In this document: one piece after another, positions 13,317 through 24,624 of the stretch
Position numbering within the stretch: position 1 is the stretch's first letter
How the letters are laid out: every line of letters starts with the position of its first letter
NCBI RefSeq assembly: GCF_030463565.1
Contig: NC_134643.1
Span: forward strand, 134,001 to 198,000
Direction of reading: 5' to 3'
Length of the DNA stretch: 64,000 bases
DNA from: Pelecanus crispus
Lineage: Eukaryota; Chordata; Aves; Pelecaniformes; Pelecanidae
Notes under the pieces: model-generated
Database searches by the model: none
Seen by the model: only the letters and a program-made list of their open reading frames with translations
Told to the model about the DNA's origin: nothing
Made by a program: the position numbers and the translations under genes

Positions 13317-14105
13317 CTTGAAACCTCCTGTCTGAATTTTGCCTGCTGCTTCTCATCCTCTCTCCATGCCGCATTGTGATGAGCCTGGCATTGTTTTCTT
13401 GATAACCTCCCCATAGGTACTGGAAGGCTGCTATTTGGTCCCCCACAAAGCCATTCCTTCTGCAGGCTGAACAAGTCCAGCTCCCTCAGCCTCTGCTCAG
13501 AGTGCAAGTGCTCCAGACCTGACCATCTTGGTGGCTCTCCACTGAACTCAGAAGAGTTTGTTGTTTTGGGTAATCCAGCACTAGATGCAGTACCTGGATG
13601 TGATCTCAGTCTTTCTGAGTAGAGGGTCATAACCACTTCCCTCATTCTACTCTCTTTGGTTCTCTTCACACAGCCCAGGATGCTGTTGGCCACCTTTGCT
13701 GCCAGGGCACACGGCTCACTCATGTCCAGCTTTCTGCCCACCAAGGGCCTCTAGGGCCTTTTCCGCAGAGCTGCTGCCCGGCCAGGCATCCCCAGACTGT
13801 CTTGTTGCCAGGGGCTCTTCCTTCCCAGGTGCAGGACTTGGCATTTGTCCTGTTGAATTTCATGGGGTTCCTTCTGGTGCATTCTTCCAGTCTGTCTAGC
13901 TCCCTCTGGATGGCAGCCCTGCCCTTGAGCATATTAACTGGTCCCCTTGATTTGATGTCACCCACAAACTTGACAAGAGTGCACTCTGTCATCTCTTTCA
14001 TATCACTAATGAAGAGGTGAAACAGAACAGGTCCCAGGACAGATAGCTGTGATACTCTACTTGTCACTGGCCTCCAGGTAGAGCATGATCTGTTAACCAC
14101 CACAC
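13317..14105 (-). mobile_element. CR1 LINE fragment, minus orientation
   Basis: Minus-strand frames contain CR1 reverse-transcriptase C-terminal wording (SVLGPVLFHLFISDM; later GDIKSRGPVNMLKG and RAAIQRELDRLEE). Several frameshifts and stops show an old, inactive copy. It lies tail to tail with the copy at 12690-13316. Confidence 0.85.
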
Positions 14106-14117
14106 TCTAAACCTGAT

Positions 14118-15010
14118 CATAGAATCATAGAATGCTTTGGGTTGGAAGGGACCTTTAGAGATCATCTAGCCCAATCCCCCTGCAGTGAGTACAGACATCT
14201 TTAACTAGATCAGGGTGCTCAGAGCCCTGTCCAACCTGACCTTCAATGTTTCTAGGGATGGGGCCTCCACTGCCTCTTTGGGCAACCCAATCCAGTGCTT
14301 CACCACCCTCATTGTAAAAAATTTCTTCCTCATGTCTAGTCTAAATCTATCTTCCTTTAGTTTAAAACCATTACTCCTTGTCCTGTCACAACAGGCCTTG
14401 CTAAAAAGATTGTCCCCATCCTGCCTATAGGCCCCCTTTAGGTACTGAAAGGCCGCAATAAGGTCTCCCTGCAGCCTTCTCTTCTCCAGGCTGAACAACC
14501 CCAACTCCCTCAGCCTATACTCGCAGGAGAGGTGCTCCAGCCCTCGGATCATTTTTGGGGCCCTCCTCTGGACCTGCTCCAACAGGTCCGTGTCCTTCTT
14601 GTGCTGAGGGCCCCAGAGCTGGACACAGTACTCCAGGTGGGGTGTCACCAGAGCGGAGTAGAGGGGCAGAATCACCTCCCTTGACCTGCTGGCCACGCTT
14701 CTTTTGATGCAGCCCAGGATACGGTTGGCTTTCGGGGCTGCGGGCACACATTGCTGGCTCATGTCCAGCTTTTCATACACCACTATCCTCAAGTCCTTCT
14801 CCGCAGGACTGCTCTCAATCCCTTCATCCCCCAGCCTGTATTGATATCGGGGCTTGCCGTGTCCCAGGTGCAGGACCTTGCACTTGGCCTTGTTGAATGT
14901 CATGAGGTTCACACAGGCCCACCTCTCCAGCTTGTCCAGATCCCTTTGGATGACATCTTGTCCTTCTGGCATGTCAACTGCACCGTTCAGCTTAGTGTCG
15001 TCATAGAGGT
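14118..15010 (-). mobile_element. CR1 LINE fragment, minus orientation
   Basis: This copy starts on the plus strand with the reverse complement of the CR1 tail (ATAGAATCATAGAATG) and continues with about 280 codons of ORF2 C-terminal homology on the minus strand ([48 protein letters not shown]). It is better preserved than its neighbours but truncated at the 5' side before the catalytic core. Confidence 0.9.
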
Positions 15011-15049
15011 GGCTGGGGTTGGAGCACAGGACATACATAGAGAGGCTGA

Positions 15050-15345
15050 GACTGCTTTGTTCAGCCCGAAAAGGAGAAAGTGAAAGAGACCTTACTGTGG
15101 TCTGCAGCTGCCTAATGGCAGTGTGGAGAAATGATGGATACAGGCTCTTCTCACAGTTGCATAGTGATGAGAAGAGGCAACAGGCACAAGCTGTAACAGG
15201 GGACATCCCCACTGGACATCAGGGAAAAATTCTTCAGGCACTGGATCAAAGTGCTGAGAGGCCATGGACTCTCTGTCCTTGGAGATGCTCAGCACTCACC
15301 TGGCCACAGCCCTGAGCAACCTGTGCTAATGGGTCCGGCTCTGAG
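15050..15345 (+). mobile_element. CR1 LINE 3' fragment, degraded
   Basis: The text matches the CR1 3' region: an LDIR-like block, an RxxEPWTL-like block and a final leader resembling CAACCTGTGCTAATGG. The reading frame is broken. It faces the minus-oriented copy at 14118-15010. Confidence 0.65.
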
Positions 15346-16894
15346 CAGGACTTGGACCAGGGGCTCCTTTCCACCAGTACACATCTGATTTCTGGAATGA
15401 AATTCTCATCAGGTTTTGTAAGAACAATATTTCAGGTTTTTTCCCACTGATATCCTCATGGAAAGAGTTTACTTTGGGAAAATTTTTTTGCAGGTAAGTT
15501 GCCAGAGTTGCCTGTTATCTGGGCCAGGTAAGAAACAAGAATAAGCAAAATTAGCATTTCCAGTTTTGGCCTACCCACGATAGGACAAAAGCCTCACACT
15601 GCATCTTGTGAGAGTAGTAATGGATTACTGTCTGACTTTTTTTTCCTAATACGTGACAAGGAGATATTTTGGCTGAAGAAAATTGAATTGTCCCAAGATT
15701 TTATTCAGTTTAATTGGTGACTTGTATTCATAATTTAGGAAAAAAAAGCAGTGAGGGTTGCACCTATATGATCCAACTATAACACTGGCCAAAGCTGACC
15801 TGATTTACTTGTGTTTGCCACAGGCTACGAGCATGCAGAAGCTCAAACACCATGATCACGCAACATAAAGTGAGTTGTTACCCTGTGGTATCACCCCTGC
15901 ATTGCAGGGCTTTGGGGAAGGTCTAGCACCTACACAGAGTCCCGGAAAATGGAAAGTGGGGCGCTGGCACCAGCCCCAGTGTCACTGTTTCTTCCTGGCC
16001 AACTTTTACTCAGAAACTGACAAGACAAGTCTTTCCTGTCACCACTGAGCAGCACTTTTGCCTAATGATTGCTGCCCAGTACTTACTGGACAGCTATGGC
16101 ACCTGCTGCCCCATCTCTGTTCCTCCCTCTTCCTATGGCCAGCTCCATCCTCCTGCTGCACAGAGCCAGCCCTCCAAGGCTTCTCACCCAGGCCTGGGCA
16201 TCAGTCTGCCCCAGGGGCCAATTAGTGCACTTTAAACAAGATGCTTTAAATAGAAGGCTGAAGTTTGAGAGAGAAGTTTTCTTGTTTCCAGTTTGTCCAC
16301 TTGATACCCATTCCCCACAGGCTTCTCTCCACAGAGAAAATGCCACTAGGGTTTCAGTGCCAATTACTAAAAGCCTAGAGCACTTCAATTCCTCACCTAG
16401 CATGTTTTTGTGAGACTTGTAAACAAGACACAAAGTGGGCTATTAAAAGTTTGAGGCAGTCACTCATGCAATAACTTTGAAGCTGTTGACATCTGCTGCA
16501 ATCAATTGCATCATAGTACAGAAGAAGCAGAATGAGGCAGAGAAAGAATGTCTTTGTTCTATATAGACTTCCCATCTTTGAAATGTTCACACTCTAGACA
16601 AAAAATTACACACAAAGTTGTTGAAGTATTAAAAGGAGAAAAAGGTAAATAATTTAACAGTGCTTTAGCAGTCAATATGAAATACCTGAATGACACTAAA
16701 CTTTATGGAAAACATAATTTATTGCAACAGAAAATACAAAGCTGAAGTTCCACAGCCATTTGTAATACTGATTGTGCCTTCTTGCCCAAATTCCTGCTCT
16801 ACTCTGAGGCAGTATATCTACACCATGTATGTATGTTACAGCCACATCAGATAGGTATGATAGATTGTTACAGGTATGAAGGGCAGTTTTACTC
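15346..16894. other. gene-free stretch
   Basis: No coding exon or repeat family was recognised. It is moderately AT-rich from 16440 onward. Confidence 0.45.
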
Positions 16895-17178
16895 TCCTCA
16901 GAGAGTAAAAAGGCCTCTCCAGAGTCTTCTCTTCTCCAGGCTGAACAAACGCAACCCTCTGCCTTTCTCCATAGGAGAGGTGTTCCAGCCCTCTGACCAT
17001 TTTTGTGGCCTCCTCTGGACCCACTCTAACAGGTCCATGTCTTTCTTATGCTGGGGATCCCAGAGCTGGATGCAGTGCTCCAGGTGAGGTCTCACCAGAG
17101 CGGAGTAGAGGGGCAGAATCACCTCCCTCGACCTGCCAGCCATGCTTCTTTAACAAGAAGGATCACAGCCCAGGATAT
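16895..17178 (-). mobile_element. CR1 LINE internal fragment
   Basis: The minus strand reads CR1 ORF2 text ([33 protein letters not shown]). Neither the CR1 3' tail nor the 5' part is present. Its right edge abuts the truncated retroviral pol at about 17180, so the two elements are fused. Confidence 0.85.
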
Positions 17179-17179
17179 G

Positions 17180-17546
17180 GCTGCCTTGACTCCAGTTCGT
17201 ACTGAAGTTCTAGCATGTCTGGCATGGCAGCACTCAGTGGCGGTGTAACTTCGTTCAGGCCACGATAGTCCACTGTTAGTCTCCACTCCCTGTTAGACTT
17301 TTGCACTGGCCATATGGGACTGTTAAAGGGTGAGCGAGTCTTGCTGATCACTCCCTGGCTCTCCAGTCGACGAATCAGGTTATGGATGGGAATCAGGGAG
17401 TCTCGGTTGGTGCAATATTGCCGCCGATGCACTGTTGTGGTAGCAATTGGCACCTGTTGTTCCTCAACCTTCAGCAACCCTACAATCGAAGGGTCCTCCG
17501 AGAGACCGGGCAAAGTGGACAACTGTTTAATTTCCTCTGTCTCCAA
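17180..17546 (-). pseudogene. ERV reverse transcriptase, N-terminal remnant
   Basis: The translation contains the start of a retroviral RT: a region resembling LIRRLESQGVI, then SPFNSPIWPVQKSN, EWRLTVDYRGLNEVTPPLSA and PDMLELQYELE. It stops before the catalytic YxDD motif, because the element is cut off at 17180 where a CR1 fragment begins. It continues directly from the protease segment upstream. Confidence 0.85.
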
Positions 17547-17883
17547 GGCAGCTATACCAAAAGCCCACCGGTACCCTTTTGGGTCCTTGAAATACCCTCC
17601 TGAGGTAGTCTATGCCAAGGATGCACAGAGCATCTGGGCCAGTCACAATGGGGTGCTTTTGCCACTCATTCCCGGTTAGGCTCACTTCAGCTTCCAGTAC
17701 AGTTAGCTGTTGGGATCCCCCTGTCACTCCAGAAATACAAATGGGTTCTGCCCCTCTATAGTTTGATGGCATTAGGGTACACTGTGCACCAGTGTCCACT
17801 AGAGCCTTATACTCCTGTGGGTCTGACGTTCCAGGCCATCGAAGCCACACAGTCCAGTAAACCCAATTGTCCCTTTCCTCCAC
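17527..17883 (-). pseudogene. ERV aspartic protease segment
   Basis: The retropepsin active-site motif is present as ALVDTGAQCTLMPS, and the C-terminal conserved block as ALCILGIDYLRR. The catalytic DTG triad is retained. The frame overlaps the RT frame by a few codons at its end. A protease of this type would process Gag and Gag-Pol; this copy lacks the rest of pol. Confidence 0.85.
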
Positions 17884-17904
17884 CTGGCTGGAGGCAGGGC
17901 CCCT

Positions 17905-18885
17905 CTAACACTGGTCATAGTATTCATTGTTCACTCCTTGTAAATGTGAATCAAAAGTCCCTTGATTAAGATCAGGAGTAGAATTAGCCCTCTTCCTCTC
18001 TCTGTCTGGGGAACTGCTCACTGGAAACTGGAGCTGCAATTTTCCTGGGAGAACTGCCTTTTGTAATAGTTTTCCCTTGCAACTCATGCACCCGTGCCTC
18101 TAGGGTCAAGGTGGGTTTTCCATCCCACTTCCTCATGTCCTCTCCGTGGTCATGTAGGTAAAAGCGCAGGGTGCCCCATGGTGTGTATCCTCTCCATCCT
18201 CTCTCTTGAGCATAGGGACGTTGACTCCTAATGGCTGAGGCACTGGTCCGTACAGGTAGGGAGTAGGACAAATCCTCTCTGAGTTGTTGGAACTCTCGGC
18301 ACATTTTTTCAGACAGTTTTTCCACAGCTGAGACACAGGCCCGTAGGGATAAAGAGATACTTTCTTCATATTCCCGGAGTCGTCTAGCCACTTCATCCAC
18401 CATTGGTGCCTTGTCATCTTTCCAGGCCAGTATTGCCAACGAGTTGGAATACAATGCTGGTGCGCTCCATACCACCTTCCGCCACATGGGTCGTGTGCAC
18501 CTGACTTCATCTGGATCTTTGGGTCACTATAAATCACCTCCAGCACACCTAATTCCCTCAAGTACCGGATACCCTTCTCTACAGTGGTCCATTTGCCTGG
18601 GCAGTATAAAACATCCTCCTTGAAGGGATACCTTTCCTTCATGCCTGACAGAAGTCACCTCCAGAGGCTGAGCGGTTTTGCCCCTTTTCCAATTGCTTTG
18701 TCAATGCCCCCTTCCCTGGAAAGGGATCCCAGCTGCTTGGCTTCCCTACCCTCTAAATCCAGGCTACTGGCCCCGTTATCCCCGCATCGGAGCAGCCAGG
18801 TGATGATGTGCTCGCCTGGATGACGACTGAAATCTTTTCGCATATCTCGCAGCTCACTCAGGGATAGGGATCGGTTGGTTACCAT
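17905..18885 (-). pseudogene. ERV gag-like region, frame-broken
   Basis: Three overlapping frames cover the region: 18655-18885, 18133-18642 and 17984-18487. The first begins MVTNRSLSLSELRDMRKDF and contains GEHIITWLLRCGDNGA, which resembles a capsid segment. It ends at a TGA and the text resumes in frame shortly after (RYPFKEDVLYCPGKWTTVEKG), then shifts frame near 18480 (to WSAPALYSNSLAILAWKDD). No CCHC zinc knuckle was found. The Gag assignment rests on position between leader and protease plus these weak resemblances. Confidence 0.6.
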
Positions 18886-18912
18886 TTCATTTATGGGTTC
18901 CTCCTCTGGTTC

Positions 18913-19887
18913 TCATGAAGGCCCTGGTTCATCTTCATCCCTTACTAAACGAGCTGATTTTCTTGTGTATTTTTTCTTCTGTATAGGGGTAACTGATACC
19001 GGCACGGGTTGATTCTCTGTTTTAGCCACGGTGCCTGTCACTGGGGTTGGAGTGGCTGCAGTACCTGTGGTGGGTGTTGGAGTAGCTGCAGTGCCCGTGG
19101 CTGTGGTTGGAGTAGCTGCAGTGCCTGTGGCTGTGGCTGGAGTATCCGCAGTGCCTGTTGTTTTGTCATCCAAGCCAGAGACTTTCTCTTTCCCTTGAGG
19201 GTACTGAATAGTGTTGAACAGGGCTCTATAAGCATGGGCCAGTCCCCAGCATGTTGCAATGAGTTGTGTCTCTTTGGAGTTGCCAGGGTGACAACATACT
19301 TTTTCCAAATACTTTACTAGTTCTTCAGGATTCTGCACTTGTTCAGGGGTGAAGTTCCAAAACACTGGAGGTGCCCACTGCCCTAGGTACTTGCCCATAC
19401 GATCCCACACACCCTGCCACTCATAACTCTCCAGCTTTGGGGCAGATCTCTGGATGATATTCTTAAATTGCTTACTAACCTTTGTCAAAACTGAAACAAT
19501 ATTCCCAAGAAGTATCAATAGAAGTATCTTAACTGCCCAGGGATGTTCAAAATACTGAAAACTTTTTGTAATGAGGGAGGAAGCATTATAGAAGAAGGTA
19601 GTGAAGGTGCCATTCTGTATTTCCTCCACAACAAACCTCTCCAAGGAAAAAGTATAATTGCTAACTCTCTCCATGAGGTGGTACCCGAAGTACAGTAATG
19701 ACTTGTGTATGAAACCCAGATACCAAACAATGCTCAAGGTCAGGATTTTGATAAGGAAACTCCCAAGCAAAACATCATTAATCACTGCAGAGCACAGCGC
19801 ACTGCACAGACCAACACCAAGCTTTAACATGCACAGCAAAGAAAAGAACATGGTACAGATCAGATGAACTAATATCATGACCGGCAA
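18913..19887 (-). CDS. 324-residue ERV leader ORF with hydrophobic N-terminus
   Basis: This is the first long frame after the primer binding site of the ERV, about 60 bases downstream. Residues 1-65 are strongly hydrophobic with several possible membrane segments, and another hydrophobic stretch (WAVKILLLILLGNIVSVL) lies near 115-135. Three N-glycosylation sequons (NYT, NGT, NAS) lie between. The middle (residues about 150-215: WQGVWDRMGKYLGQWAPPVF, NPEELVKYLEKVCCHPG) is soluble and could be Gag-like. Then comes a low-complexity repeat of the TGTAATPT type, four to five units, and a basic end (KKKYTRKSARL). I do not recognise a named family; a matrix-like or membrane-anchored Gag N-terminus is one possibility. 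The frame is intact although the rest of the element is broken. Confidence 0.6.
   Translation of the reverse strand: MPVMILVHLICTMFFSLLCMLKLGVGLCSALCSAVINDVLLGSFLIKILTLSIVWYLGFIHKSLLYFGYHLMERVSNYTFSLERFVVEEIQNGTFTTFFYNASSLITKSFQYFEHPWAVKILLLILLGNIVSVLTKVSKQFKNIIQRSAPKLESYEWQGVWDRMGKYLGQWAPPVFWNFTPEQVQNPEELVKYLEKVCCHPGNSKETQLIATCWGLAHAYRALFNTIQYPQGKEKVSGLDDKTTGTADTPATATGTAATPTTATGTAATPTPTTGTAATPTPVTGTVAKTENQPVPVSVTPIQKKKYTRKSARLVRDEDEPGPS
19028..19155 (-). repeat. 30-bp coding tandem repeat
   Basis: Roughly four imperfect units of about 30 bases (containing GTAGCTGCAGTGCCTGT on the plus strand) encode the Thr/Ala/Pro-rich repeats of the 324-residue ORF. The unit length is a multiple of three, so the frame is kept. 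Confidence 0.75.
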
Positions 19888-19945
19888 CTGTTAACAGATT
19901 CCTTAATACACTCTGGTTAATCTGTTATTATCTCAAACCCTTCGA

Positions 19946-19963
19946 GCCCCACATTGGGCACCA
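19946..19963 (-). other. retroviral primer binding site, lysine-tRNA-like
   Basis: On the minus strand, TGGTGCCCAATGTGGGGC lies eight bases after the LTR end. It differs from the standard Lys1,2 tRNA primer site at two positions, both C to T within former CpG, the usual methylation decay. Confidence 0.8.
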
Positions 19964-19971
19964 AAAAGGAT

Positions 19972-20523
19972 TGTCGTGGTTTAGCCCCAGCCAGCAACTA
20001 AGGACCACGCAGCCACTCGCTCACTCCCCCTACCCCGATGGGATGGGGGAGAGAATCGGAGGAGTAAGAGTGAAAAAAAACACTCCTGGGCTGAGATAAG
20101 AACATTTTAATAATTGAAATAAGGTAAAAAAAAAATAATAATAAGGATAATAACAATATACAAAGCAAGTGATGCACAATGCAATTGCTCACCACGCGCT
20201 GCCCGATACCCAGACAGTTCCCGAGCAGCGATCGCTGCTCCCCGGCCAACCCCCCACAGTTTATATACTGAGCATGACACCATATGGTATGGAATAGCCC
20301 TTTGGTCAGTTTGGATCAACTATTCTGGCTGTGCCCCCTCCCAGTTTCTTGTGTACCTGGCAGAGCATGGGAAGCTGAAAAGTCCTTGACTAGCATAAGC
20401 AGTACTTAGCAACAACTAAACCATCAGCGTGTTATCAACATTCTTCTCCTACTAAATCCAAAACACAGCACTATGCCTGCTACTAGGAAGAAAATTAACT
20501 CTATCCCAGCTGAAACCAGGACA
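19972..20523 (-). mobile_element. 5' LTR of the truncated ERV
   Basis: The 552-bp element runs TGTCGTGG...CCAGGACA on the plus strand, so in sense orientation it starts TGTCCTGGTTTCAGC and ends CACGACA. It contains AT-rich polyadenylation-type sequence near 20110-20150. The same family occurs as a solo LTR at 62714-63045, sharing both ends and the block with TACTCCTCCGATTCTCTC. Confidence 0.9.
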
Positions 20524-20624
20524 TTGGGGTATAAGAACATCTGATTTAGTGCTTGAAGGCTAGAGGTGGAGTTTGACCAAAGTACATCACAAAGGCAGTG
20601 GTTATGATGAACACAGAACTGCTA

Positions 20625-20817
20625 TTCCCCAAATCAGGAACAGGTTGCCCAGAGAGGTGGTAGACACCCCATCCCTGGAAACAGTCAAGGTCAGGTTGGA
20701 CAGGGCTCTGAGCAACCTGACCTAGTTGAAGGTGTCCCTGTTGACTGCAGGGGGGTTGGACTAGATGACCTTTAAAGGTCCCTTCCAACCCAAACTATTC
20801 TGTGATTCTATGATTCC
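20625..20817 (+). mobile_element. CR1 LINE 3' fragment
   Basis: The fragment matches the CR1 3' end (AGGTTGCCCAGAGAGGTGG, GGGGGGTTGGACTAGATGAC, CCTTCCAACCCAAACTATTC) and finishes with degraded ATTCTATG repeats. Confidence 0.9.
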
Positions 20818-23180
20818 ATGAAATCCAGCAGCACTAGGAGAAGGGGACACTCCATGGAAATAGTGACAGAACACATTAAAACAGACAAAAATAAGCACTT
20901 TTTTTTTTTTACGCTGCAGGCAATGGACTTTTGAAATTGGCTGTCACGGGAGGTTGCAGAGATGGACAGTACCAGCAGATTCAAAACAACAGTAAATGAA
21001 CCCTTGGACTGCATTTGCTGGTCATGCTATTTCCTATATCCATAGTCACGGTGTTGATGTATCTCCTGGAGAGAAATATGCCACTAAGAATCTGCTGGTG
21101 CAAAGATTCTCCAGAATCTGCTGTTGCATCTGAGACACCTCCAGTACACAACAGCTACATGAAACCTGAGGTGACTGCAGCAAACTACAGCTGCCATGCC
21201 TGCCCTTCACCTGCTGTTTGTAAATGCCTCCCTCCATAATGTGGTAAAAGTCTTCGGGCAGCAAAATCCTGAGACAGATGATTGCTGAGACATTTTTATT
21301 ACCTGTGTCACAGGACTCTAAAGCAAGTCTCTTTTGCAAGAGGTCCAAATTGCCATTGAAAGTCATATGTAGCTCCATTCTCAGTAATGGGAAAATGATA
21401 ATGCCAGGAGATGCCGCTATACTTCACAGTCTGTCTGTACTTCCATCACAGTCCACTAATATCCCAGCTTACTATGAATTGAGCCCAAAGCTTTCCATTA
21501 GCTCCAAGCATTTCAGTCCTCAAGAACCTACAGAACAGGAAGACCAAAGAGTAAGAGGAACATCAAACTGCAGGAAAAAAAAAAACCAAACCCAAAACCC
21601 CAGACCATGACTGTTTTCTCCCTGTCACAGAAAATTAACAATCTCCCACCTTATGCCCAAGACAGGTCAAGTAGGGGCTACACTTGGACTTCTTAACCAA
21701 ACTTAATCTTGGGCTCAACAAGGTAGAAGTACAGGCAAGGAAAAAAAAAAAAAAATCAGAAAACCAAACCAAACCACACATGACAGACTGTACTCATACC
21801 TACATAATGATTTGCTTCATGGGCTTGCTTGGGTCCAGAAGCAAGACAACCACATGATACACAGTTCAAAGCCCTGGTAGGTTGCAGACAGAAACAGTTT
21901 TCATCTCTCTTCATCAGATCCTGATCCCAGTTACTAACATGTCCAGAACATGAACTGCCTTTGCATTCAAACATCTTTACATTAGGTTCTCCACTGACTA
22001 TCTAGTACTTTTATTAGACAAATTTCCTCTTTATTTGCTCCCCTTCCTTCCAAAATATCCCAGATGAACAAAACCTGGCTTCCATACTACCTGGGGGGGG
22101 TGTGTGGGGGTGGGGTGGTGAAGTAGTCAGTTATTCAAGCTGTTATTGAAGCTGAGTACTTAAATTTAAAATAGGACTACGTTTATCTTTTCCAGAGAAA
22201 AGACATTCTAGATAAATTCTTCAGAAATCTGTCCCATCTCCTGAGTGTAGAGAGAGGTCTGAAAGCTAAGCAATTGGTGGGATAAATTATGTTAACAGGA
22301 CTGTAGTGTTTCTCTGAAATACTGGAGCACTTCCTCTAGAAAGCAGAAACTGTATGGTTCAGCATCCCTCAGTCTATATTCAGGTACCATGCTTCTGTGT
22401 GAATAAACAACAGGCAGAAAGCATTTAAGCATTAGTAAGAAGAGGACAACAACCAAAATACAAATGTCTACTGTGCATGAGATTGTTGCAGCATCAGACA
22501 TTACAAATTTAAGCTAAACCAGCATTCAGATAACTTGCCTTTATTATTTTACAACATAATGTTTGGAACTCATATAAAGCAACCAAAAATCTTTATGAAA
22601 GAGAATAATTAGCATATGCTAGGCACAACCAAGATTTCTTAAGAATGGTTTGACTCAGATATCAAAAAAAAGAAAGAAAGAATAATCAGAGGTTTCAACT
22701 TGTTCTGTAAAGACAGATTGGGGACAGTGAAGGGGGCAGCAAGAAGGGAAAAGTGAGAAATGGTACAAGAAATTATTTTAAGTTAAAGCCATTGGAAGTT
22801 ACAAAATCAAAGGTGATTCACCACAGTAGAGAGGCACCAGGAGGTATACAAAACAGATGTTCAGTGGCACTAGAAAAGTTAAAAATATTTCATGAGCACT
22901 TGCAAGGAGAGGGGGGAAAGAAAAAAAAAGATGACTATCATAAGAGTCCTCAAAACAAAGAGCATCTGCTGTCATCTCATAAATCCAAAGGCTTCCTTTG
23001 ATATTAAAAATAATTTTTGACACTATCTCCTGCATCTAACACCAAATACTTCAATATCAGATCTCCTGATAAAGTTTGCAGAACATCCTTAGATTTGCAA
23101 AATAAAAATTCTGTCTAGGGAAATGGGTCTGCACAATTTTGACAACCTCTACTTCCATACAGTCTTAGTGGACCAAAGAA
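20818..23180. other. gene-free stretch
   Basis: No exon or repeat family was recognised. It contains A-runs near 21575 and 21742, a G-rich run near 22090, and several short frames on both strands without homology that I can see. Confidence 0.45.
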
Positions 23181-24609
23181 ATCATAGAATCATAGAATCG
23201 TTTAGGTTGGAAAAGACCTTTAAGATCATCCAGTCCAACCATTAACCTACACTACCAAATCCACACTAAACCAATCAAGGGTAGACTAGACTAAACCATG
23301 TCCCTAAGTGCCACATCTACCCGTTTTTTGAATACTTCCAGGGATGGGGACTCCCCCACCTCTCTGGGCAGCCTGTTCCAATGCTTGACTACCCTTTCCG
23401 TGAAGAAATTTCTCCTAATATCCAATCTAAACCTCCCCTGGTGCAGCTTGAGCCCATTTCCTCTCGTCCTATCGCTAGCTACATGGGAGAAGAGACCAAC
23501 ACCCACCTCACTACAACCTCCTTTCAGGTAGTTGTACAGAGCGATAAGGTCACCCCTCAGCCTCCTCTTCTCCAGACTAAACAACCCCAGTTCCCTCAGC
23601 CGCTCCTCATAAGGCCTGTGCTCCAGACCCTTCACCAGCTCCGTTGCCCTTCTCTGAACACGCTCCAGCACCTCAATGTCTTTCTTGTATTGAGGGGCCC
23701 AAAACTGGACACAGTGTTCCAGGTGTGGCCTCACCAGTGCCGAGTACAGGGGGACAATCACCTCCCTGCTCCTGCTGGCCACACTATTCCTGATACAAGC
23801 CAGGATGCTGTTGGCCTTCTTGGCCACCTGGGCACACTGCTGGCTTATGTTCAGCCAGCTGTCTGCCAACACCCCCACGTCCTTTTTGGCCAGGCAGCTT
23901 TCCAGCCACTCCTCCCCAAGCCTATAGCATTGCAAGGGGTTATTGTGACCCAAGTACAGGACCAGACACTTGGCCTTGTTAAACCTCCTACAGTTGGCCT
24001 CGGCCCATCGGTCCAGCCTGTCCAGGTCCCTCTGCAGGGCCATCCTACCCTCCAGCAGATCGACACTCCCGCCCAACTTGGTGTCATCTACAAACTTACT
24101 GAGGGTGCACTCAATCCCCTCATCCAGATCATCGATAAAGATATTAAACAAGGCTGGACCCAAAACAGAGCCCTGGGGAACACCGCTCGTGACTGGCTGC
24201 CAACTGGACTTAACTCCATTCACCACTACTCTCTGGGCTTGGCCACCCAACCAGTTTTTTTACCCAGTGAAGACTACGCCCATCCAAGCCATGAGCTGCC
24301 AGCTTCCCAAGGAGAATATTATGGGAGACGGTGTCAAAAGCTTTGCTAAAGTCCCGGTAAATGACATCCACAGCCTTTCCATCATCTACCAGGCAGGTCA
24401 CCAGGTCATAAAAGGAGATCAGGTTGGTCAAGCAGGACCTGCCTTTCATGAACCCATGCTGGCTGGGCCTGATGCCCCGGTTGACCTGCACTTGCCTGTT
24501 GAATTCACTCAGTATGAACCGCTCCATAATCTTTCCTGGCACCGAGGTCAGGCTGATAGGCCTGTAGTTCCTTGGGTCCTCCTTCCGGCCCTTCTTGGAG
24601 ATGGGCGTC
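23181..24609 (-). mobile_element. CR1 LINE with long ORF2 remnant, 3' part of a split copy
   Basis: It begins on the plus strand with the inverted CR1 tail (ATAGAATCATAGAATCG). The minus strand encodes most of the CR1 RT C-terminus: [32 protein letters not shown] (the RT catalytic block, here FVDD), [26 protein letters not shown]. One extra T in a T-run near 24257 splits the frame between 23291-24250 and 24210-24542. The element continues at 26317 after an LTR insertion. Confidence 0.93.
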
Positions 24610-24624
24610 TGTTGCGTGACGAGA

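Larger units (their letters stand above)
17180..20523 (-). mobile_element. truncated endogenous retrovirus: 5' LTR, leader, gag, protease, start of RT
   Basis: Read on the minus strand, the order is LTR (19972-20523), primer binding site (19946-19963), a 324-codon ORF (18913-19887), broken gag frames (about 17984-18885), a protease-like segment (17527-17883) and the N-terminal part of reverse transcriptase (17163-17546). The rest of pol, any env and the 3' LTR are missing. The lysine-tRNA-like primer binding site suggests a betaretrovirus/ERV-K-like affiliation, but class cannot be fixed without a phylogeny. The provirus is defective. Confidence 0.85.

Noticed and set aside
23381-24349. 322-codon plus-strand open frame
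   Set aside because: It is the antisense of CR1 ORF2; a matching antisense frame occurs at 58863-60026 in the other CR1 copy, so it reflects codon bias of the true strand, not a gene.
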